The position numbers and the translations under genes were made by a program. Below are positions 5,486 to 9,616 of a stretch of DNA of 9,616 nt, piece by piece. This DNA comes from a halophilic archaeon J07HX64 (lineage in GTDB: Archaea > Halobacteriota > Halobacteria > Halobacteriales > Haloarculaceae). The notes beneath the pieces were generated by a model, which saw nothing but the letters and a program-made list of their open reading frames with translations, was not told where the DNA came from and ran no database searches. Numbering within the stretch: position 1 is the stretch's first letter; every line of letters starts with the position of its first letter. The stretch is taken from positions 572,291-581,906 of the forward strand of contig KE356579.1 of assembly GCA_000416085.1 (NCBI GenBank), in the 5' to 3' direction.

Positions 5486-6910
5486 ATGAGTGACGAACCG
5501 GAGGGGACGAACGTAGCCGGGACGGCCCCGGACATCCCCGAGGTCGTCGAGACAGACGAGGCGACACTCACCGAAAACGCCGAACTCGAACGGACGCTCG
5601 GGCTCGCTGGCGGTCTCGCCATCGGCATCGGGACGATGATCGGTGCGGGTATCTTCGTGTTTCCGGGGTTGGCGGGTGCAGAGGTCGGGACCGCCGCCAC
5701 AGTCTCCTTTTCTGTCGGCGGACTGGTCGCACTGCTCGTTGCCCTGCCGACCTCCGAACTGGCGACCGCGATGCCCAAAAGCGGCGGCGGCTACTACTTT
5801 ATCTCGCGGGGCCTCGGGACGCTTGCCGGCACCGTCATCGGTCTCTCGCTGTGGCTCGGGCTGGTGTTTGCGACGGCGTTCTATCTGGTCGGACTCGGGT
5901 TCTACGCGCTCGATGGCCTCGCCGAACTCGGCGTCTCGGTCGGTTCGAGTCCGGGCATCGTCGTCTCGGTCATCGCCGTCCTCGCCGGAGTCGGCTTCAC
6001 GCTCTTGAACATCACCGGAACGGAAAACGCCGCGAAACTGCAGAACGGCATCGTCGCGCTCCTGTTGTCGATGCTCGTCGCGTTTCTCTCGTTCGGACTG
6101 CTCGAGGCGTTCGGCGTCGTCGACGCAGGCACCCCACCCGGCGAGGCTGTGAACGTCTGGGAGGTCGGTCCCGTACTTTCGGTCGCCGCGCTCGTGTTTA
6201 CCTCCTATCTGGGCTTCGCGCAGGTCGCAACCGTCGCCGGCGAGATGAGGAACCCGGGCCGGAACCTCCCGCTTGCGATGATCGGTTCGGTGCTCATCGT
6301 CACGGTCCTGTACGTGCTGACTATCTTCGTCGCGACAGACGTGTTCACACAGGACAGACTGGAGATGGCCGGCGAGACGGCCATGGTCGATATCGGCCGC
6401 GAGTTGCTCGGCACGCCCGGGGCGCTGATTATAATTGCCGGCGGGTTGCTCGCGACGATGTCCTCGGCGAACGCCTCCATCCTGAGCACCTCCCGGGCTA
6501 TCTACGGCGTCTCGAAGGACGCACTCCTGCCGCGGTGGGCGAGTCGCATCAACCTGCAGTACGGCACGCCACACGTCGCGCTGGGGCTGGCCGGCGGGCC
6601 GGTCGTCGTGCTCGCGGCGACCCGGCAGGTCCAGTTGCTTGCCGAGGTCGCCTCCTTTCTCCATCTCGTCATGTACGGGCTCATGTGTGTCGCGCTCCTC
6701 GCGATTCGCCGTGACCAACCCGAGTGGTACGACCCCGACTTCCGCGTGCCCGGCGGTCCGGTCATCCCTGTCCTCGGTGCGCTCGCGAGTTTCGGACTCA
6801 TCGGCTTCATGGACCCCGTGTCGATCGCCGTCGGTATCGTGGTCACCGTCGCCACTGCTGGGTGGTACCTCTATTACGCGAGAGAGATAACACTCAGGGG
6901 GGCACTCTGA
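5486..6910 (+). CDS. APC-superfamily amino acid permease
   Basis: 474 aa from ATG 5486; a GTG at 5480 in the same frame would add two residues. It is a secondary transporter moving amino acids or related amines across the cytoplasmic membrane, with cation symport or exchange inferred from the family. After an acidic cytoplasmic N-terminus (1-35), the first helix carries the APC signature GIGTMIGAGIFVFPG (47-61). The second and third helices are joined by SELATAMPKSGGGYYFISR (90-108), the classic APC loop. YLGFAQVATVAGEMRNPGRNLP in the middle matches helix 6 and its following loop. About 12 hydrophobic segments continue to VGIVVTVATAGWYLYY near the end. Many haloarchaeal homologues have, or are fused to, a cytoplasmic UspA-type domain; here it is the next gene, overlapping by one nucleotide. 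The promoter is not clear: TACTAG at 5457-5462 is at the right distance but is a poor TATA match. Confidence 0.9.
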   Translation: MSDEPEGTNVAGTAPDIPEVVETDEATLTENAELERTLGLAGGLAIGIGTMIGAGIFVFPGLAGAEVGTAATVSFSVGGLVALLVALPTSELATAMPKSGGGYYFISRGLGTLAGTVIGLSLWLGLVFATAFYLVGLGFYALDGLAELGVSVGSSPGIVVSVIAVLAGVGFTLLNITGTENAAKLQNGIVALLLSMLVAFLSFGLLEAFGVVDAGTPPGEAVNVWEVGPVLSVAALVFTSYLGFAQVATVAGEMRNPGRNLPLAMIGSVLIVTVLYVLTIFVATDVFTQDRLEMAGETAMVDIGRELLGTPGALIIIAGGLLATMSSANASILSTSRAIYGVSKDALLPRWASRINLQYGTPHVALGLAGGPVVVLAATRQVQLLAEVASFLHLVMYGLMCVALLAIRRDQPEWYDPDFRVPGGPVIPVLGALASFGLIGFMDPVSIAVGIVVTVATAGWYLYYAREITLRGAL

Positions 6911-7614
6911 TGACCCGCGTACTCGTTCCCGTCGCAGTGCTCGAGGGGGAGGCAGTCTCGCCCGGACTGCTGACGCTGCTTGACACCGTCGACGTGACTG
7001 TGCTGGGCTATCAGGTCGTACCGGAACAGACGCCGCCGGACCAGGCCCGCCTGCAGTACGAGGAGCGCGCCACGGTCGCGCTGGAGGACCTGACCCGGGA
7101 GTTCCGGACCGCCGGCGGTGCTGCCGACCACCGCCTCGTGTTCACGCAGGACCGCGAGCGGACCATCGACCGCGTCGCCGACGAACTCGGCGCCCGGGCC
7201 GTCGCCATCTCGGGGATGACCGGCGACGTCGAGCGGGTGCTCGTCTCGCTGTCGGGTGCCGTTGCTGTCGAGCGCATCCTCGAGTTTACTGTGGAACTGA
7301 TCGGCGACCGCGACATCGGCGTGACGCTGTTTCTGGCCAGCGAGGACGACACCGCGACAGAACGTATAGAGTCGGCCGCACAGCGACTCCGCGAGGCCGA
7401 TATCGATGTCGGGACGGTGGTCGCAGGCGGCCCGCCGTTCGATGCGCTGGTCGAGCGCGTGGCTAGCCACGACGTGGTGATAACGGGCGAGAAGGCCCCG
7501 TCACTGCGCTCGCTGGTGTTCGAGGACAAAGCCGACCGGGTGGCGTCGGCAACTGTCGGCCCCGTCCTCGTCGTCCGGTACGAGAGTGCACCCGACGAAC
7601 ACCGGACCGGGTGA
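6910..7614 (+). CDS. UspA-like universal stress family protein, probable tandem Usp domains
   Basis: 234 aa. The ATG at 6910 overlaps the permease TGA (TGATG), and G-rich AGGGGGG (6896-6902) lies 7 nt upstream. An open frame extends far upstream inside the permease gene but is out of phase with it, so this start is preferred. MTRVLVPVAVLEGEAVSPGLL (1-21) is a Usp-type first strand and loop. Residues about 98-124 (ISGMTGDVERVLVSLSG) approximate the ATP-binding G-x2-G-x9-G(S/T) loop, but with S115-G116 at the end. A second, weaker Usp-like unit runs from VTLFLASEDD (138-147) to the terminal ATVGPVLVVRYES. The protein is soluble and cytoplasmic. It probably senses nucleotide or stress state and modulates the permease; this role is inferred from the operon and from fused homologues. 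Confidence 0.8.
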   Translation: MTRVLVPVAVLEGEAVSPGLLTLLDTVDVTVLGYQVVPEQTPPDQARLQYEERATVALEDLTREFRTAGGAADHRLVFTQDRERTIDRVADELGARAVAISGMTGDVERVLVSLSGAVAVERILEFTVELIGDRDIGVTLFLASEDDTATERIESAAQRLREADIDVGTVVAGGPPFDALVERVASHDVVITGEKAPSLRSLVFEDKADRVASATVGPVLVVRYESAPDEHRTG

Positions 7615-7947
7615 CGGGCCAGTCCCGCCACAGACACACCTCTCACCGACTGTCTGCACCTCGCTGGCTCCGTTGCTCGCCGTTCGAGACACTCCCTGCG
7701 GTCGCGTCTCGCTGTGCGCCGGGATCCGAACCACGTGAAGACGGTCACCTCGCTCCGCTCGGCGCTACGTCTTCTCTACCTCGAATCCCTCGTGGCTATT
7801 TCGTTGCTCACTTTGTTCACAACAGAACTGCGCCGACCGGGATTCGAACCACGCGAAGACGGTCACCTCGCTCCGTTTGATGCTGCGTCTTCTCTACCTC
7901 GAATCCCTCGTGGCTATTTCGTTGCTCACTTTCGTTCACAACAGAAC
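7615..7947. other. Gene-free 333-bp stretch holding tRNA-derived tandem repeats
   Basis: No credible gene lies between the Usp stop codon and the 3' end of tRNA-Gly. Open frames exist on the plus strand, but their peptides (RDSNPG, GFEPRED) are read-through of tRNA T-arm sequence, a familiar artefact. The right two thirds is made of two imperfect tandem units. The left third (about 7615-7716) has only a faint resemblance to the units: TTGCTCGCCGTTCG against TTGCTCACTTTCGTTC. It may be an older decayed copy. Confidence 0.7.
7717..7830 (-). repeat. Tandem unit A: decayed tRNA-Gly 3' end plus flank (114 bp)
   Basis: Read on the plus strand, the unit begins CGCC-GGGATCCGAACC (7717-7732). This is the tRNA-Gly 3' end with 4 nt (GACC) deleted and T changed to C in the T-loop. 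About 98 bp of flank follow, running up to unit B. That flank is about 93% identical to the one in unit B by manual alignment: six substitutions, five of them clustered at 7760-7767, and a 1-nt indel at the ACTTTG/ACTTTCG run. GAAGACG (7737-7743) and CGTCTTC (7768-7774) form a 7-bp inverted repeat. Confidence 0.8.
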
Positions 7948-7949
7948 TG
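7831..7949 (-). repeat. Tandem unit B: intact tRNA-Gly 3' 20 nt plus flank (119 bp)
   Basis: Positions 7831-7850 are identical to the tRNA-Gly 3' portion at 7950-7969: the acceptor 3' strand, the T-stem 3' strand, the T-loop and the first two paired bases of the T-stem 5' strand. Identity to the tRNA stops there. The flank 7851-7949 then runs directly into the real tRNA gene. The same 7-bp inverted repeat as in unit A occurs at 7855-7861 and 7886-7892. The period between successive tRNA-derived starts is 119 bp. The arrangement resembles attachment-site remnants left by integration into a tRNA 3' end, or tandem duplication of that end. Confidence 0.85.
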
Positions 7950-8018
7950 CGCCGACCGGGATTCGAACCCGGGCCATGAGCTTGGAAGGCTCAGGTCCTA
8001 CCACTAGACCACCGGCGC
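7948..8018 (-). tRNA. tRNA-Gly, anticodon UCC
   Basis: 71 nt with a complete cloverleaf by hand folding. The acceptor is GCGCCGG / TCGGCGC (one G-U pair) with discriminator A. The D-arm is GTCTAGTGGTAGGAC. The anticodon stem is TGAGC / GCTCA with loop CTTCCAA, giving anticodon TCC and hence glycine GGA/GGG codons. The 4-nt variable region is TGGC, and the T-arm is CCGGG-TTCGAAT-CCCGG. No CCA is encoded and no intron is present. It lies 78 bp downstream of the Trm9-like gene on the same strand, with a possible TATA box of its own. Confidence 0.95.
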
Positions 8019-8067
8019 TCTGTCGGTGCCACACTGCGGATTGGCACTCGCAGGTATTCGGCCTGTC

Positions 8068-8073
8068 ATAAAG
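8068..8073 (-). promoter_or_regulatory. Possible promoter of tRNA-Gly
   Basis: TTTAT on the minus strand (8068-8072) lies about 50 nt upstream of the mature tRNA 5' end. A start 25-27 nt downstream would give a short 5' leader for RNase P to remove. The tRNA might also be co-transcribed with the methyltransferase gene. Confidence 0.4.
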
Positions 8074-8096
8074 GGTGTTTCCCTTCGGTCTGCCGC

Positions 8097-8822
8097 TCAG
8101 TCGCCGGGCCGGACCTCGGCGTAGCAGTTCCCGCTGGAGACAGTCGCCGACTCGACGACCAGTCCTGCCGCGCGCAGGTCCCGTTCGAACTCGTCGGGCG
8201 CGTAGATGTGGTAGAACCGCGGGACCGTCTCGCCGCCGGGCAGGGTCCAGTCGACCGTCGTGTCGAACCCGCCGGCCGACGCGTCGAACCGGTCGTGGGT
8301 CGTGCTCCAGGCGCTCACCAGCGCCCGCCCGCCGGGGGCGAGCACCCGGGCTAACTCCGAGAGACTCCGGACGCGGCGCTCGCGGTCCGGCAGGTGGTGG
8401 ACGGTGGCGATGTACAGTGCGACGTCGGCCACACCTGCCGCGAGTGGCACCGCCGCCGCGTCGGCCTGCACCAGCACCACACGCTCGTCTGTCCCCGGCC
8501 TCGCTCCCGTGCTGTCCCCGTTCGACAGTCGCTCGCGTGCCTCCGCGAGCAGGGCGCGGCTCAGGTCGACAGCGACGACCCGCTCTGTCTCTGCCGCGAG
8601 CGGGTCGGTGTGTCGCCCGTTGCCACAGCCGATATCGAGTCCAACCGTTCCGGGTTCGTCGGCGGACACCGACGCGAGAAACGTCTCGATCTCCGGCCAG
8701 GGGTACGCCCGTGTCTTCGAGAAGTGCGACGCGATCTCGTCGTAGACTGCACGCACCCGTGCCGTCTGCCGGTGTGTGTCGAGCGGCGCGTCCGTCGGGT
8801 CCTCGTCCACACCGTCCCGCAT
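8097..8822 (-). CDS. trm9: Trm9-like SAM-dependent tRNA wobble-uridine methyltransferase
   Basis: 241 aa, class I Rossmann methyltransferase. SAM-binding motif I is LDIGCGNGRH (62-71), the acidic ribose-binding residue is D86 in VVAVDLS, and QADAAAVPL (119-127) and IATVHHL (138-144) follow. The subfamily is indicated by VYDEIASHFSKTRAYPWPEIETFL (26-49), close to the YDxIAxHFSxTRxKPWPxVxxFL start of yeast Trm9 and human ALKBH8, and by the C-terminal GNCYAEV (231-237). In eukaryotes Trm9 with Trm112 methylates carboxymethyluridine to mcm5U at wobble position 34 of tRNAs including Gly-UCC. Haloarchaeal Trm9-like proteins are reported Trm112 partners; the exact product here is inferred. It starts 4 bp after the tyrS stop, so the two probably form an operon, and tRNA-Gly(UCC) lies 78 bp downstream. 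The acidic N-terminus (1-18) is a haloarchaeal extension. Confidence 0.85.
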   Translation of the reverse strand: MRDGVDEDPTDAPLDTHRQTARVRAVYDEIASHFSKTRAYPWPEIETFLASVSADEPGTVGLDIGCGNGRHTDPLAAETERVVAVDLSRALLAEARERLSNGDSTGARPGTDERVVLVQADAAAVPLAAGVADVALYIATVHHLPDRERRVRSLSELARVLAPGGRALVSAWSTTHDRFDASAGGFDTTVDWTLPGGETVPRFYHIYAPDEFERDLRAAGLVVESATVSSGNCYAEVRPGD

Positions 8823-8826
8823 CGGG

Positions 8827-9616
8827 TCAGGCCCCGTGACTCTCGGGGTAGGCCTCGGCGAGCAGTTCGGGCTCCGCTGTTAGCTGCTCGCGCACCGGGT
8901 CGATGACCGCCGAGACCGCCTCACCGACTGCGGGTTTGAGATCCGCCGGGTGGAGCTCCCCGCTCAGGAACGCCGCCTCCAGGGCCTCGTAGTCGTCGGC
9001 GTCGTAGACGATATCGCCACCGTAGTCGTCGGGCCGCTCGACGACGAACTGCTCACCGCGCTCCGCGAGCACGGGAAAGACCAGGTGTTCGAGGTACTCG
9101 AGCACACCGTTGCCCTCGAGTTCCCCTGCCGGGCAGTACGCGGCCTGGATCTTCTCCTCGACAGTCGCCGGCGAGTCGGTGAGATTGATCTTCGAGTTCG
9201 CGTCGGAGGCGCTCATCTTGCCGCCGGAGAGCCCCGACAGCAGCGGCGCGAACAGACAGACCGGTGCCGACCAGCCGTACGCCGGGAGCAGTTCACGGCT
9301 CAGCATGTAGATACCGCGCTGGTCGATGCCGCCGTAGGCGATGTCGGCCTCCAGCGCGCGAACGTCGAGTGTCTGCATCAGCGGGTACAGCAGTCCGCCG
9401 AGATTCGGGCTGTCGCTCTCGCGGACCACCTCGCTCGCGGCCCGCTGTGAGCGCGCGAGCGTGGTTTCGGCGGTCATCCGGAGGAGATCGAGCGTGTACT
9501 CCTCGTCGAGTTCGAAGTCGGTCCCGCGGACGAACCGTATCTGTCCGGGGTCTGCACCCGCGGCGTCGATCATCCCCTCGATCGCCGCCCGGTAGTACCG
9601 CGAGCGCGCGTCCAGC
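8827..9616 (-). CDS. tyrS: Tyrosyl-tRNA synthetase, 5' end cut by window edge
   Basis: The frame is open from the right edge to TGA at 8827-8829. About 262 C-terminal residues are present, and the N-terminus with the HIGH-type motif is outside the window. It charges tRNA-Tyr. Archaeal TyrRS features are clear: LDARSRYYRAAIEG before FVRGTDFELDEEYTLDLL, then YPLMQTLDVRALEADIAYGG with IDQRGIYMLSRELLP, matching the YPxMQ and VGGxEQRKIHMLARELLP tyrosine-site segment. TrpRS would not have this block. The class I signature loop is KMSAS (encoded at 9205-9219), against the KMSSS or KMSKS usual in archaeal and bacterial TyrRS. Next comes KINLTDSPATVEEKIQAAYCPAG, typical of the family. The C-terminus ends soon after VIDPVREQL, so there is no extra tRNA-binding domain. 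The Trm9-like gene follows after 4 bp. Confidence 0.92.
   Translation of the reverse strand, partial: LDARSRYYRAAIEGMIDAAGADPGQIRFVRGTDFELDEEYTLDLLRMTAETTLARSQRAASEVVRESDSPNLGGLLYPLMQTLDVRALEADIAYGGIDQRGIYMLSRELLPAYGWSAPVCLFAPLLSGLSGGKMSASDANSKINLTDSPATVEEKIQAAYCPAGELEGNGVLEYLEHLVFPVLAERGEQFVVERPDDYGGDIVYDADDYEALEAAFLSGELHPADLKPAVGEAVSAVIDPVREQLTAEPELLAEAYPESHGA

Noticed and set aside
5459..6718. Long minus-strand open frame (419 aa) opposite the permease
   Set aside because: Its product is rich in Arg, Asp and His with no hydrophobic core or known motif. The plus frame is an unmistakable APC permease, and long antisense frames are common in GC-rich genomes.
7717..7969. CRISPR array as an explanation for the tandem repeats
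   Set aside because: The units are ~115 bp, abut without unique spacers, and begin with tRNA sequence. No cas genes are nearby.
7714..8071. Plus-strand open frames across the repeat region giving peptides with GFEPRED and DSNPG
   Set aside because: These are translations of tRNA T-arm sequence and its duplicates, a known source of spurious proteins.

Overview
The window looks like the chromosome of a halophilic archaeon (class Halobacteria). It is GC-rich, and the proteins are acidic, rich in Asp, Glu, Ala and Val and poor in Lys. Several start codons have a TATA-like box 23-29 nt upstream and no leader, the usual haloarchaeal leaderless arrangement. The content is mostly ordinary core genes packed closely. 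I see no defence system, CRISPR array, transposase or phage module. The least ordinary stretch is a tRNA gene followed by tandem copies of its own 3' end.

Layout, left to right. (1) A Nudix hydrolase of the CoA-pyrophosphatase type is on the minus strand and cut by the left edge. It is divergent from a large plus-strand site-2-protease-like M50 membrane metalloprotease with PDZ-like inserts (777-2558). A perfect 11-bp hairpin over the protease stop codon and a 14-bp palindrome separate it from a convergent small hypothetical gene (2618-2869, minus). (2) A cis-prenyltransferase-family protein (3133-3738, plus, GTG start) lacks the family's catalytic Asp-Gly-Asn motif. It converges, with only 5 bp between, on a minus-strand operon of ribH (lumazine synthase) and a PLP aminotransferase joined by an ATGA overlap. 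(3) Divergent from ribH are an APC-family amino acid permease (5486-6910) and a UspA-like protein (6910-7614) that overlap by one nucleotide. (4) Next comes a 333-bp gene-free stretch (7615-7947) with two ~115-bp tandem units. Each carries the 3' 20 nt of the adjacent tRNA-Gly(UCC) gene (7948-8018, minus). (5) Upstream of the tRNA on the same strand lie a Trm9-like tRNA wobble-uridine methyltransferase and tyrS (tyrosyl-tRNA synthetase, cut by the right edge), 4 bp apart.

How they fit together. tyrS, the Trm9-like enzyme and the U34-containing tRNA-Gly form a small translation cluster, and the tRNA is a plausible substrate of the methyltransferase. The permease and Usp protein look like a split form of the permease-UspA pairing common in haloarchaea. 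ribH and the aminotransferase are translationally coupled, with no obvious metabolic link. The prenyltransferase-like protein may be a non-catalytic partner of a genuine enzyme encoded elsewhere. All functional calls come from motif recognition by eye; no database search was run.
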